Assembly: GCF_021800405.1 (NCBI RefSeq)
Contig: NZ_CP084550.1
Location: 1,736,001-1,800,000, forward strand
Origin: Arthrobacter sp. FW306-07-I
GTDB lineage: Bacteria > Actinomycetota > Actinomycetes > Actinomycetales > Micrococcaceae
Reading direction: 5' to 3'
Length of the DNA stretch: 64,000 nt
In this document: one piece after another, positions 1 through 8,762 of the stretch
Layout: each line of letters opens with the position of its first letter
Position numbering within the stretch: position 1 is the first letter of the stretch
Position numbers and translations under genes: made by a program
Notes under the pieces: model-generated
What the model was told of the DNA's origin: nothing
The model's input: the letters and a program-made list of their open reading frames with translations, nothing else
Databases searched by the model: none

Positions 1-114
1 GAACATGACGAGGGGGAGGACGCCGAGCCCGGCCCCACCGTCGATGAGGAGCGCGAACTGCGCCGTTTCCGGGAGTTCCTGGACGACGTGGAACCCGAGG
101 ATTTCGACGGCTAA
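1..114 (+). CDS. Bifunctional nuclease family protein (DUF151), C-terminal fragment
   Basis: Only the last 37 codons are in the window; the reading frame is open from base 1 to the TAA at 112-114. The visible tail is acidic and ends FREFLDDVEPEDFDG, which resembles the C-terminus of actinobacterial bifunctional-nuclease-domain (DUF151, Rv1829-type) proteins. The following MerR gene supports this: in Mycobacterium the order garA, MerR (Rv1828), DUF151 (Rv1829), MerR (Rv1830) is conserved. The catalytic domain itself lies outside the window, so function is inferred from the tail and context only. Confidence 0.6.
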   Translation, partial: EHDEGEDAEPGPTVDEERELRRFREFLDDVEPEDFDG

Positions 115-120
115 GGTCAC

Positions 121-138
121 GTTAAGGTTAAAGTTAAG
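121..138 (+). promoter_or_regulatory. AAGGTT/AAAGTT repeat upstream of the MerR gene
   Basis: The stretch GTTAAGGTTAAAGTTAAG is strikingly AT-rich for this genome and is built from GTTAAGG/GTTAAAG/GTTAAG direct repeats. It lies just after the DUF151 stop and about 210 nt before the merR start. Its first 9 bases, GTTAAGGTT, recur exactly in the ftsZ upstream region at 36404-36412. It is a plausible binding site for this MerR protein or its neighbouring paralogue; that is inference. Confidence 0.4.
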
Positions 139-347
139 CCTGAAACTTTCGACACGCCTCTTCCAAGCCCCGAAGGTCTTTGACCTCGGGACCCGCCGGG
201 CCTAACGTCGAAGTATCAAGTTTCCTTGCTTACGGCAGCCGCGCAGGTCACACTGGAAAGTGCGCCCCGCGGAAAAATTACACGCATGGTCTTCATGCCA
301 ATGCAGCCGTATCAGTACCAAGGGAGCGTACGACAAGGAGGATCCAG

Positions 348-941
348 GTGAGTCCCAAAGGCGAAGCAGGCGGGCTAAAGCAGCCCAAGGCTGGCGTTGC
401 TGTACCCGTAAGTGGTGCCCAGGGCCTCCTGTTCACCGAGGACCTTCCGGTACTGGATGAAGACGCAGGCTACCGCGGGCCTACTGCCTGTAAGGCTGCA
501 GGCATCACCTACCGCCAGCTCGATTACTGGGCCCGTACCGGCCTGGTGGAGCCGGCCGTCCGTGGCGCTGCAGGATCCGGATCCCAGCGGCTGTACGGCT
601 TCCGCGACATCCTGGTGCTCAAGGTGGTCAAGCGGCTCCTCGACACCGGCGTGTCCCTGCAGCAGATCCGTACGGCCGTGGAACACCTGCGCGAGCGCGG
701 GGTGGAGGACCTTGCGCAGATCACGCTCATGAGCGACGGCGCCAGCGTCTACGAATGCACGTCTGCAGATGAGGTCATAGACCTGGTCCAGGGCGGCCAG
801 GGCGTTTTCGGCATCGCGGTTGGGCGCGTATGGCGCGAGGTGGAGGGCAGCCTGGCTTCGCTGCCCAGCGAACACGCCGCGGAGCAATCCTTTCCCGACG
901 ATGAACTCAGCAAGCGCAGGGCCGCGCGGAAGATCAGCTGA
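348..941 (+). CDS. MerR family regulator, Rv1830 (ResR/McdR) type
   Basis: A 197-residue DNA-binding regulator. After about 45 variable residues comes a winged-helix MerR domain (YRGPTACKAAGITYRQLDYW, then QRLYGFRDILVLKVVKRLLD). A C-terminal domain follows with the segments DLAQITLMSDGASVYECTSA and VDLVQGGQGVFGIAV. These blocks match the mycobacterial Rv1830 family, which has been linked to control of growth and division; I rely on memory for that match. The start is GTG 348 because a strong AAGGAGG at 335-341 lies 6 nt upstream; the frame is open to 180 without such a signal. No cysteine cluster for metal or redox sensing is visible, so the ligand is unknown. A hairpin follows the stop. Confidence 0.85.
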   Translation: MSPKGEAGGLKQPKAGVAVPVSGAQGLLFTEDLPVLDEDAGYRGPTACKAAGITYRQLDYWARTGLVEPAVRGAAGSGSQRLYGFRDILVLKVVKRLLDTGVSLQQIRTAVEHLRERGVEDLAQITLMSDGASVYECTSADEVIDLVQGGQGVFGIAVGRVWREVEGSLASLPSEHAAEQSFPDDELSKRRAARKIS

Positions 942-957
942 CCCGTAGATCAACGAA

Positions 958-993
958 CCAGGGGCCGTCCTTCATTTGGAGGACGGCCCCTGG
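958..993. terminator. Bidirectional terminator, merR/parA
   Basis: A perfect 14-bp stem (CCAGGGGCCGTCCT at 958-971 with its complement at 980-993) and an 8-nt loop sit between two convergent genes. There is no long T-run, as is common for actinobacterial terminators. Confidence 0.75.
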
Positions 994-1038
994 ACGTTTA
1001 AGCGTCGGGTGCGCTGGGAGGTTCTGCCGGCCTGCGGT

Positions 1039-1857
1039 TCAGCGGGCCCGGCTCCGCAGGCCGCTGCGGGAGGCCATCAGGTTGGATAAAAGGTCGTCAA
1101 ACAGGCCGGCGGCGGACTTGGCCGAATCCCCGGGCCAGTGGTGGACGGGATGGGCGGCGCCTTGGATCTGCTGCCAGTTGGCCTGTTCCGGAATGCGCGG
1201 GCTCAGGAGGAGTTCGCCAAACATGGATTCCATTTCGGCAAGCCGGTAGGTGTGCTCCGACGAGCCGCTCCGGACGCGGTTTGCCACGATCCCGGCCGGC
1301 GACAGGTTCGGGGCGAACTCCTGCCTGAAGAGCTGGATTGCCCGCATGGTGCGTTCCGTGCCGGCCACCGAGAACAGGCCGGGTTCGGCAACCAGGGCAA
1401 CCTTGTCGCTGGCGGCCCAGGCCATGCGCGTCAGGCCGTTGAGGGACGGCGGGCAGTCGATCAGCACCAGCTGGTAGTCGTTGGCGCCGGCAAGCACGGC
1501 GGAAAGCCGGCGGAGGTCGCGGCGGCCCAGGTCCGGCCGGTCGTAAATCCCGGTGTAGGCGGAGCCGACGGCGACATCCAGGACGGCGGGCCCGGAACCG
1601 TTCGTGGGGGTTCGGTCAGCCCAGCTGCTGCGGACCACGTTCTCCGCCAGTTTTGCCCTGCGGGGGCTCTTGAGCATCCTGCCAATATCCAACTGGTCGC
1701 CCGGCTGGACGCCCAGGGCGGTGGTGGCGTCGGCATGCGGATCGAGGTCCACCACCAGCGTGCGTACTCCCGCGGCCAGCGCCGCAGACGCCAATCCTGT
1801 GGTGACGGAAGTCTTACCGACTCCACCCTTGAGGCTGCTGATGCTGACTACTTGCAC
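1039..1857 (-). CDS. ParA-like (MinD/ParA family) ATPase, orphan
   Basis: A 272-residue P-loop ATPase of the ParA/Soj group. The deviant Walker A motif SSLKGGVGKTS lies at the extreme N-terminus, followed by VVDLDPHADATTALG (Walker A') and LVLIDCPPSLNGL (Walker B). Such ATPases position chromosomes, plasmids or other cargo. No parB is next to it, so it is not the chromosomal parAB pair. I chose GTG at 1855-1857 (MQVVSISS); an in-frame TTG at 1867-1869 adds four residues and cannot be excluded. Neither has a clear ribosome binding site. The gene ends near the shared terminator with merR and is divergent from pyc. Confidence 0.8.
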   Translation of the reverse strand: MQVVSISSLKGGVGKTSVTTGLASAALAAGVRTLVVDLDPHADATTALGVQPGDQLDIGRMLKSPRRAKLAENVVRSSWADRTPTNGSGPAVLDVAVGSAYTGIYDRPDLGRRDLRRLSAVLAGANDYQLVLIDCPPSLNGLTRMAWAASDKVALVAEPGLFSVAGTERTMRAIQLFRQEFAPNLSPAGIVANRVRSGSSEHTYRLAEMESMFGELLLSPRIPEQANWQQIQGAAHPVHHWPGDSAKSAAGLFDDLLSNLMASRSGLRSRAR

Positions 1858-2078
1858 TTGAGAGACCAAAACCTAACGCCGGATGCCGTGTTGGGAGTAA
1901 TGTTTGCCTCGGCAGAGCCGAAGCCGGGCGGTCCTGCCGCCCTACTCATCATATGTTGATGCGTCGGCGAATCCTGCTTTAACGGGCGTCGGCATGCCAC
2001 CGACTGTGCTGCCGGGGCGGTTTCCGCCAGCCAGGCTGAAAGCGTTCGGGACATGACGGGAAATTCTGTGACCGTGAC

Positions 2079-2092
2079 CACAAAGATTTGTG
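2079..2092. promoter_or_regulatory. Palindrome in the pyc promoter region
   Basis: CACAAA-GA-TTTGTG is a perfect inverted repeat about 70 nt upstream of the pyc start. Its right arm overlaps a possible -35 (TTGTGT 2088-2093) that would pair, over a 16-nt spacer, with TAGACA at 2110-2115. Placement fits an operator. The regulator cannot be named from sequence. Confidence 0.35.
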
Positions 2093-2159
2093 TTTGTCCT
2101 TGTAGGTCCTAGACACTGTGACCACTCATCGATCCACCCAGCAATGATGCAGGAGAAGT

Positions 2160-5100
2160 ATGTTTTCCAAAGTTCTGGTGGCCAACCGCGGTGAAATCGC
2201 GATCAGGGCCTTCCGCGCCGGCTACGAGCTGGGCGCCAAGACCGTTGCCGTTTTTCCCCAAGAGGACCGAAACTCAATTCACCGCCAGAAAGCGGACGAG
2301 GCCTACCTGATTGGCCAGGAGGGACACCCCGTCCGGGCATACCTTGACGTGGCGGAGGTGGTACGGGTCGCCAAGGAGTCCGGAGCTGACGCCATCTACC
2401 CGGGCTACGGCTTCCTCTCGGAAAACCCGGAGCTGGCACGCGCGGCAAAGGAGGCCGGCATCACGTTCGTGGGGCCGCCCGCCGAAGTGCTGGAGCTTGC
2501 GGGCAACAAGGTGGCAGCGCTGAAGGCCGCCCGCGAGGCCGGCGTGCCGGTCCTGAAGTCCAGCGAGCCGTCCAAGGACTTGGATGAGCTCCTTGCTGCG
2601 GCCGATGAGATCGGCTTCCCAATCTTCGCCAAGGCCGTTGCCGGCGGCGGTGGCCGGGGCATGCGCCGGGTGGATACCCGCGAGGCCCTGCCCGAAGCCC
2701 TGCAGTCAGCCATGCGCGAAGCCGACGCCGCCTTCGGTGACCCCACCATGTTTCTTGAGCAGGCAGTCCTCCGGCCGAGGCACATCGAAGTGCAGATCCT
2801 GGCGGACGCCGAAGGCAACGTCATGCACCTGTTCGAGCGTGACTGTTCCATCCAGCGGCGGCACCAGAAGGTCATCGAGATCGCTCCCGCCCCCAACCTG
2901 GACGACAACATCCGGCAGGCCCTCTACCGGGACGCCGTGAAGTTCGCCCAGGCATTGAAGTATGTCAACGCCGGTACGGTCGAGTTCCTCGTCGACACCG
3001 AGGGTGAGCGGGCCGGCCAGCACGTCTTCATCGAAATGAACCCGCGCATCCAGGTGGAGCATACGGTAACCGAGGAAGTCACGGACGTGGACCTGGTCCA
3101 GGCCCAGATGCGGATCGCCTCCGGCGAGACCCTCGCCGATCTTGGCCTCTCCCAGGACACGGTCAGGCTTCGCGGCGCAGCCCTCCAGAGCCGCATCACC
3201 ACGGAGGATCCCGCCAACGGCTTCCGCCCCGACGTCGGAAAGATCACCGGGTACCGCTCGGCCGGCGGCGCGGGTGTCCGGCTTGACGGCGGCACGGTGT
3301 ACTCCGGGGCCGAGATCAGCCCGCACTTCGACTCCATGCTGGTGAAGCTCACCTGCCGCGGCAGGGATTACCCCACTGCCGTTGCCCGCGCCCGCCGTGC
3401 CCTGGCCGAGTTCCGCATCCGTGGCGTCTCCACGAACATCCCCTTCCTCCAGGCTGTGCTGGACGATCCCGACTTCATCGCCGGAGATGTGGCCACCAAC
3501 TTCATCGACCAGCGCCCGGAGCTGCTCAAGGCCCGGGTATCCGCCGACCGCGGCACCAAGCTCCTCACCTGGCTGGCCGACGTCACCGTGAACAAGCCCA
3601 ACGGCGACCTGACCGTGCATTCGGATCCCGCGCACAAGCTGCCCGACGTCAAGGACAGGCAGGCAGGACCCGGTTCACGGCAGAAGCTCCTTGAACTGGG
3701 GCCGGAAGGCTTCGCCAAGGCATTGCGTGAGCAGAATGCCGTCGCCGTCACCGATACCACTTTCCGCGACGCGCACCAGTCCCTTCTGGCCACCCGCGTC
3801 CGCACCCGCGACCTCGTAGCCGCGGGCCCCGCTGTTACGGCGCTCATGCCGCAGCTGCTGTCCGTCGAGGCGTGGGGCGGTGCCACCTATGATGTGGCGC
3901 TGCGCTTCCTGGGCGAGGACCCCTGGGACCGGCTGGCAGCCCTGCGCCAGGCCATGCCCAACGTCTGCATCCAGATGCTGCTGCGCGGCCGCAACACGGT
4001 GGGCTACACGCCGTACCCGGAAGAAGTCACGGAGGCCTTCGTCAACGAGGCCGCCGCCACCGGCATCGACATCTTCCGCATCTTCGACGCCCTGAACGAC
4101 GTCAACCAGATGGCTCCAGCCATCCGCGCAGTCCGTGCCACCGGCACCGCCGTGGCGGAAGTGGCGCTGTGCTACACGGGCAACCTGCTGGACCCGGAAG
4201 AGAAGCTCTACAATCTGGACTACTACCTTGGGCTGGCGCAGAAGATCGTCGACGCCGGGGCCCACATCCTGGCCATCAAGGACATGGCCGGGCTGCTGCG
4301 CCCCGCTGCCGCTGCGAAGCTCGTTGCGGCGCTCCGTGAGCGCTTCGACCTGCCGGTCCACCTGCACACCCACGACACCGCGGGCGGCCAGCTGGCCACC
4401 CTGCTGGCTGCTGTCGACGCCGGCGTGGATGCCGTGGACGTGGCCTCCGCATCGCTGGCCGGCACCACCAGCCAAGTGTCGGCGTCGGCCCTTGTTGCTG
4501 CCCTGGCCCACACGCCGCGCGATACCGGCCTCAACCTGGACGCCGTCAGCTCGCTCGAGCCGTACTGGGAAGCGGTCCGACGCGTCTATGCCCCCTTCGA
4601 GTCGGGCCTGCCCGGCCCCACTGGCCGGGTGTACAAGCACGAGATCCCGGGCGGCCAGCTGTCCAACCTGCGCCAGCAGGCCATGGCCCTGGGCCTGGGG
4701 GAGCGGTTTGAAGCGATCGAGGACATGTACACCGCCGCCGACCGCATCCTGGGCCACCTGGTGAAGGTCACGCCGTCCTCCAAGGTGGTGGGTGACCTCG
4801 CCCTGCACCTGGTGGGCCTCAACGCCGATCCTGCGGACTTTGAAGCGAACCCGCAGAACTACGACATTCCCGACTCAGTCATCGGCTTCCTCTCCGGCGA
4901 GCTCGGTGATCCTCCCGGAGGCTGGCCCGAGCCCTTCCGCACCAAGGCCCTGCAGGGCAGGAGCGTGAAGGTGCGCGACGTCGAGCTGAGCGCCGAGGAC
5001 AGCGCCGCGTTGAAGTCCGATTCGAAGACCCGCCAGCACACGCTGAACCGGCTGCTCTTCGACGGCCCCACCAAGGACTACCTGAAGAGCGTGGAGACGT

Positions 5101-5558
5101 ACGGCAACATCTCCGTCCTGGATACCCGTGACTACCTGTACGGCCTCCAGCGCGGCACCGAGCACGAGATCCAGCTGGAGCGCGGTGTCCGCCTCATCGC
5201 CTCCCTGGAAGCCGTCTCGGAGCCGGACGAAAAGGGGATGCGCACCGTCATGTGCACCCTCAACGGCCAGTCCCGCCCCGTGGTGGTGCGTGACCGGTCC
5301 GTGGTGAGCAACGTCAAGGCCGCCGAAAAGGCCGACCCCGCCCAGCCCGGCCAGGTGGCCGCACCGTTCGCCGGCGCCGTTACCGTCACGGTCAAGCCCG
5401 GGGACACGGTCAACGCAGGTGACACCGTGGCGACCATCGAGGCCATGAAGATGGAAGCATCCATCACGACGCCGGTAGGCGGCAAGGTTTCCCGCCTCGC
5501 CATCTCCGCCGTCGAGCAGGTCCAGGGTGGAGACCTGCTCCTCGTCATCGAGCAGTAA
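2160..5558 (+). CDS. pyc: Pyruvate carboxylase
   Basis: A 1132-residue single-chain biotin enzyme that carboxylates pyruvate to oxaloacetate (anaplerosis). Domain order is complete. The N-terminal biotin carboxylase starts FSKVLVANRGEIAIRAFRA and has an ATP-grasp glycine loop, KAVAGGGGRGMRR. The carboxyltransferase begins near residue 530 with VTDTTFRDAHQSLLATR. The C-terminal biotinyl domain has EAMKMEA, whose lysine is residue 1097. Length equals that of typical actinobacterial PYC. The ATG follows AGGAGAAGT. The gene stands alone between a divergent ParA gene and a convergent acyl-CoA synthetase, with a possible operator palindrome upstream. Confidence 0.97.
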   Translation: MFSKVLVANRGEIAIRAFRAGYELGAKTVAVFPQEDRNSIHRQKADEAYLIGQEGHPVRAYLDVAEVVRVAKESGADAIYPGYGFLSENPELARAAKEAGITFVGPPAEVLELAGNKVAALKAAREAGVPVLKSSEPSKDLDELLAAADEIGFPIFAKAVAGGGGRGMRRVDTREALPEALQSAMREADAAFGDPTMFLEQAVLRPRHIEVQILADAEGNVMHLFERDCSIQRRHQKVIEIAPAPNLDDNIRQALYRDAVKFAQALKYVNAGTVEFLVDTEGERAGQHVFIEMNPRIQVEHTVTEEVTDVDLVQAQMRIASGETLADLGLSQDTVRLRGAALQSRITTEDPANGFRPDVGKITGYRSAGGAGVRLDGGTVYSGAEISPHFDSMLVKLTCRGRDYPTAVARARRALAEFRIRGVSTNIPFLQAVLDDPDFIAGDVATNFIDQRPELLKARVSADRGTKLLTWLADVTVNKPNGDLTVHSDPAHKLPDVKDRQAGPGSRQKLLELGPEGFAKALREQNAVAVTDTTFRDAHQSLLATRVRTRDLVAAGPAVTALMPQLLSVEAWGGATYDVALRFLGEDPWDRLAALRQAMPNVCIQMLLRGRNTVGYTPYPEEVTEAFVNEAAATGIDIFRIFDALNDVNQMAPAIRAVRATGTAVAEVALCYTGNLLDPEEKLYNLDYYLGLAQKIVDAGAHILAIKDMAGLLRPAAAAKLVAALRERFDLPVHLHTHDTAGGQLATLLAAVDAGVDAVDVASASLAGTTSQVSASALVAALAHTPRDTGLNLDAVSSLEPYWEAVRRVYAPFESGLPGPTGRVYKHEIPGGQLSNLRQQAMALGLGERFEAIEDMYTAADRILGHLVKVTPSSKVVGDLALHLVGLNADPADFEANPQNYDIPDSVIGFLSGELGDPPGGWPEPFRTKALQGRSVKVRDVELSAEDSAALKSDSKTRQHTLNRLLFDGPTKDYLKSVETYGNISVLDTRDYLYGLQRGTEHEIQLERGVRLIASLEAVSEPDEKGMRTVMCTLNGQSRPVVVRDRSVVSNVKAAEKADPAQPGQVAAPFAGAVTVTVKPGDTVNAGDTVATIEAMKMEASITTPVGGKVSRLAISAVEQVQGGDLLLVIEQ

Positions 5559-5570
5559 GAAGTTCCAGAC

Positions 5571-5613
5571 ACAACGAAAGGGTCCTCCCAAGGCGGGAGG
5601 ACCCTTTCGTTGT
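5571..5613. terminator. Bidirectional terminator, pyc/fadD
   Basis: A perfect 19-bp stem (5571-5589 with 5595-5613) and a 5-nt loop AAGGC lie between two convergent stops. The ends are A-rich on the left and TTCGTTGTTGT on the right. This is one of the clearest terminators in the window. Confidence 0.9.
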
Positions 5614-5618
5614 TGTGA

Positions 5619-7427
5619 TCAGGGACGCGGGGCGGAGTACATCTCTTCGATGACCGTTTCGAAGTCCTTCATTACCTGGGCCCTCTTCACCTTCATGGAT
5701 GGGGTCAGGTGGCCGGAGGCTTCGGTGAAGTCGGCGGGGACGATGCGGAAGGACTTGATGGCCTCAGCCTGGGAAACTGACGTGTTGGCTGCGGTGATCA
5801 GGTCCTGGACTGCAGCCTTAACCACGGGGTTTTGTGCTGCCTGCTCCAGCGTGGTGTCTGCGGGAAGGCTGTGGCGCTGGAGCCAGCCCGGCAGGGCTTC
5901 CTGGTCCAGGGTGACCAGGGCCCCGATGAAGGGCCTGTTATCCCCTACCACCAGCACCTGCGACACCAAGGCGTCAGCCCGGATCTGGTCTTCGAGCAGG
6001 GCGGGAATGACGTTCTTGCCGCCGGCCGTGACGATGATTTCCTTCTTGCGGCCGGTGATCCAGACGAAACCCTCGTCATCCAGCCGGCCGATGTCGCCGG
6101 TATGGAACCAGCCGTCAGTGAAGGCTTCCGCGGTAAGGTCATCCCGCTGGTAGTAGCCCCGCATGACGCAGACTCCCTTGGCCAGGATTTCGCCGTCGTC
6201 GGCAATCTTCACTGCGTTACCCGGCAGCGGCTTGCCCACCGAGCCGATCTTGATCCGCGATGGGGTGTTCACGGTGATGGGGGCGGTGGTTTCGGTGAGG
6301 CCGTAGCCTTCCAGCACCTGCAGGCCGATGCCCTGGAAGAAGTGCCCCAGCCGCTCGCCCAGGGGGCCGCCGCCGGACACCGCGTGTGCCACGTGTCCAC
6401 CCATGGCGGCACGCAGCTTGCCGTAAACCAGCTTGTCAAACAGCGCATGCCGCAGCTTCAGGCCCAGCCCCACCCGTCCGTCCTGCCGCGCCTTGGAGAA
6501 GGCGATGGCGGTTTCGGCGGCGCGGTGGAAGATGGCGCCCTTGCCGCCGTCCTCGGCTTTGGTCAGCGCGGAATTGTAAACCTTCTCGAAGACCCGGGGC
6601 ACGGCCAGGATGAATGTCGGTTCGTAGCTCTGCAGGTCGGCCAGGAGGTTTTTGATATCCGGGGTGTGGGCCACCGTGGTTCCGGCTGCCATGGCCAGGA
6701 CCGAGATGAATCGGGCGAACACATGGGCCAGGGGCAGGAACATGATGGTTTTGGCGTTCTCGTGGACAATTTCGCCGATGATGGCCAAGGCGTTGTCCGA
6801 CAGTTCCACGAAGTTGCCGTGCGTGAGCTCGCAGCCCTTGGGCCGTCCCGTGGTTCCGGAGGTGTAGATGATGGTGGCCACGTCGTGGAGTCCTGCTCCG
6901 CTGCGGCGGGACTCGAGCTCTTCGTCGCTGACATCGCGGCCTGCTTCGCGGAGGCTGTCCAGGCCCGTCCCCTCGAGCTGCCACACGTGCTGCACCGCTG
7001 TGAGGCCCTCGGCGGTGACGGCCTGGCGGATGACGTTCTCGTGGTGGGCGGATTCGCCGAAAGCGGCAACGGCACCGGAGTCCCCAAGGTTCCAGGCGAC
7101 CTGGGAGGGGGAGGAGGTCTCATAGATGGGAACAGAAACCGCACCGGCGAACCAGATGGAGAAGTCCACCAGGGACCACTCGTAGCGGGTGCGGGACATG
7201 ATGCCCACCCGGTCCCCGGCGCCCACTCCGCTGGCGATCAGGCCCTTGGCAAGCGCCCTGACGTCAGCGAGGAACTCCGTGGCGGGGACGTTGCGCCAGG
7301 AACCCGCCGGGTCGAGGCGGGAAAACAGTGCCGGGTTGCTGGGCTTGGCCGCCTGCCGCAACACCAGGTCGGTGATGTTGGTTTCCGGCGGGACAACAAC
7401 CAGGGGCGGAACACTGAATTCGCGCAC
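5619..7427 (-). CDS. Long-chain acyl-CoA synthetase (AMP-forming)
   Basis: A 602-residue ANL-superfamily enzyme that activates fatty acids via an acyl-adenylate to acyl-CoA. The P-loop-like AMP-binding motif is TIIYTSGTTGRPKGCELTHG. Later motifs are GYGLTETTAP, then the hinge region WFHTGDIGRLDDEGFVWITG and the C-terminal KEIIVTAGGKNVIP with its catalytic lysine. It resembles the FadD15-like long-chain synthetases of actinobacteria; the exact chain length is not visible. The start is GTG 7425-7427 with AAAGGAG upstream. It is divergent from the glucokinase across about 170 bp. Confidence 0.92.
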   Translation of the reverse strand: MREFSVPPLVVVPPETNITDLVLRQAAKPSNPALFSRLDPAGSWRNVPATEFLADVRALAKGLIASGVGAGDRVGIMSRTRYEWSLVDFSIWFAGAVSVPIYETSSPSQVAWNLGDSGAVAAFGESAHHENVIRQAVTAEGLTAVQHVWQLEGTGLDSLREAGRDVSDEELESRRSGAGLHDVATIIYTSGTTGRPKGCELTHGNFVELSDNALAIIGEIVHENAKTIMFLPLAHVFARFISVLAMAAGTTVAHTPDIKNLLADLQSYEPTFILAVPRVFEKVYNSALTKAEDGGKGAIFHRAAETAIAFSKARQDGRVGLGLKLRHALFDKLVYGKLRAAMGGHVAHAVSGGGPLGERLGHFFQGIGLQVLEGYGLTETTAPITVNTPSRIKIGSVGKPLPGNAVKIADDGEILAKGVCVMRGYYQRDDLTAEAFTDGWFHTGDIGRLDDEGFVWITGRKKEIIVTAGGKNVIPALLEDQIRADALVSQVLVVGDNRPFIGALVTLDQEALPGWLQRHSLPADTTLEQAAQNPVVKAAVQDLITAANTSVSQAEAIKSFRIVPADFTEASGHLTPSMKVKRAQVMKDFETVIEEMYSAPRP

Positions 7428-7583
7428 TATAGCTCCTTTGATATCTGAAGTCCCGCGCAGGGGGTTGCCTAAAGACTAATACCCCGGACGGAACAGTGCA
7501 GTATATAAACCTACTGGCGAGTAACTTAGCCGTCAATGCACGTCGTGTGTGGGCCATATGTCAAGACAATCTTGCCGCCCGCT

Positions 7584-7589
7584 TAGAAT
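7584..7589 (+). promoter_or_regulatory. -10 element for a near-leaderless glucokinase mRNA
   Basis: TAGAAT lies 8 nt upstream of the ATG at 7598, so transcription should start at or within a base or two of the start codon. No Shine-Dalgarno is present. A weak -35-like TGTCAA lies at 7559-7564. Confidence 0.5.
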
Positions 7590-7597
7590 GGTGGACT

Positions 7598-8686
7598 ATG
7601 TACGGACCGTTGCCCGGCGATCAGGCCGGCCCCCTGAAAAGACCCGCCCCCTGGCGCCGCCGTCCCGCCAGCTACCGTGCCGGACAGCTCCATGGCGGGA
7701 CCGGTGGACACCTCCGCCTGGGCCGCAAGGGATTGGCCATCGGGATAGATATTGGGGGAACGAAGGTAGCCGCGGGCGTGGTGGACGCCGAAGGCCGGAT
7801 CCTTAATGAGGCACGCCGCTCCACCCCCGGGACGGATCCCCGTGCTGTGGAACAGGTCATCGTGGAACTGGTGGAGGAGCTCAGCCAGGGGCACCGCATC
7901 TGGTCGGTGGGCATCGGCGCCGCCGGGTGGATGGACCTGGCCGGCGGCACCGTCCTCTTCAGCCCGCACCTGGCCTGGCGCAACGAGCCGCTGCGTGCGA
8001 ACCTCCAGCGGCTCCTCCGCCGGCCGGTACTCCTGACCAACGACGCCGATGCGGCAGCCTGGGCTGAGTGGCGCTTCGGTGCCGGCCAAGGAGAGGACCG
8101 GCTGGTCTGCATCACGCTGGGCACCGGTATTGGCGGTGCAATGGTGATGGACGGCAGGGTGGAGCGCGGCCGGTTCGGCGTGGCAGGGGAGTTCGGCCAC
8201 CAAATCATCATGCCGGGCGGGCACCGGTGCGAATGCGGCAACCGCGGATGTTGGGAACAGTATGCGTCGGGCAATGCCCTGGGCCGCGAAGCGAGGCTGC
8301 TGGCCCGGTCCAACTCCCCGGTGGCGCAGGACCTGCTGGCAGCGGTGCATGGACATCCGGAAGCCATTACCGGCGCCATCGTCACCGAGCTGGCACTGGC
8401 CGGCGACCGCGCCTCCCGCGAGCTGATCGAGGAAGTCGGCGAATGGCTTGGACTTGGGCTCGCCAATCTGGCGGCAGCCCTGGATCCGGGCCTCTTCGTG
8501 ATCGGCGGCGGCCTCTGCTCAGCTGGCGACCTGCTGGTGGAACCCGCCCGCAAAGCCTTCGCCCGGAACCTGACGGGCCGTGGCTTCCGCCCGGCTGCCG
8601 GAATCGAGCTTGCTGCACTGGGCCCTAGCGCGGGGCTCATTGGGGCGGCGGACCTTTCGCGGGTCAGCAGCCGCGTCCGCAGCTGA
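7598..8686 (+). CDS. ROK family glucokinase
   Basis: A 362-residue sugar kinase of the ROK family, which phosphorylates glucose with ATP. The phosphate-1 motif is [16 protein letters not shown], and the second ATP motif is [12 protein letters not shown]. The ROK zinc signature HRCECGNRGCWEQYASG carries the three cysteines. An unusual basic N-terminal extension of about 45 residues (PWRRRPASYR) precedes the catalytic core. The true start could be further in, but the TAGAAT -10 eight bases before this ATG supports it. A polyphosphate glucokinase is also encoded in this window (49612-50415), so the cell has two glucose-phosphorylating routes. Confidence 0.85.
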   Translation: MYGPLPGDQAGPLKRPAPWRRRPASYRAGQLHGGTGGHLRLGRKGLAIGIDIGGTKVAAGVVDAEGRILNEARRSTPGTDPRAVEQVIVELVEELSQGHRIWSVGIGAAGWMDLAGGTVLFSPHLAWRNEPLRANLQRLLRRPVLLTNDADAAAWAEWRFGAGQGEDRLVCITLGTGIGGAMVMDGRVERGRFGVAGEFGHQIIMPGGHRCECGNRGCWEQYASGNALGREARLLARSNSPVAQDLLAAVHGHPEAITGAIVTELALAGDRASRELIEEVGEWLGLGLANLAAALDPGLFVIGGGLCSAGDLLVEPARKAFARNLTGRGFRPAAGIELAALGPSAGLIGAADLSRVSSRVRS

Positions 8687-8762
8687 CCACCGCCTGCTGA
8701 CACGGCGGGCGACGACTTCGTTGACCACGACTTAGTCGACGACGACGGCGGGCCCGGGGGCG

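Noticed and set aside
8700..8762. Terminator between the glucokinase and the membrane-protein gene
   Set aside because: GC-rich GACGACG repeats are present, but the arms do not pair well; it reads as a direct rather than inverted repeat.
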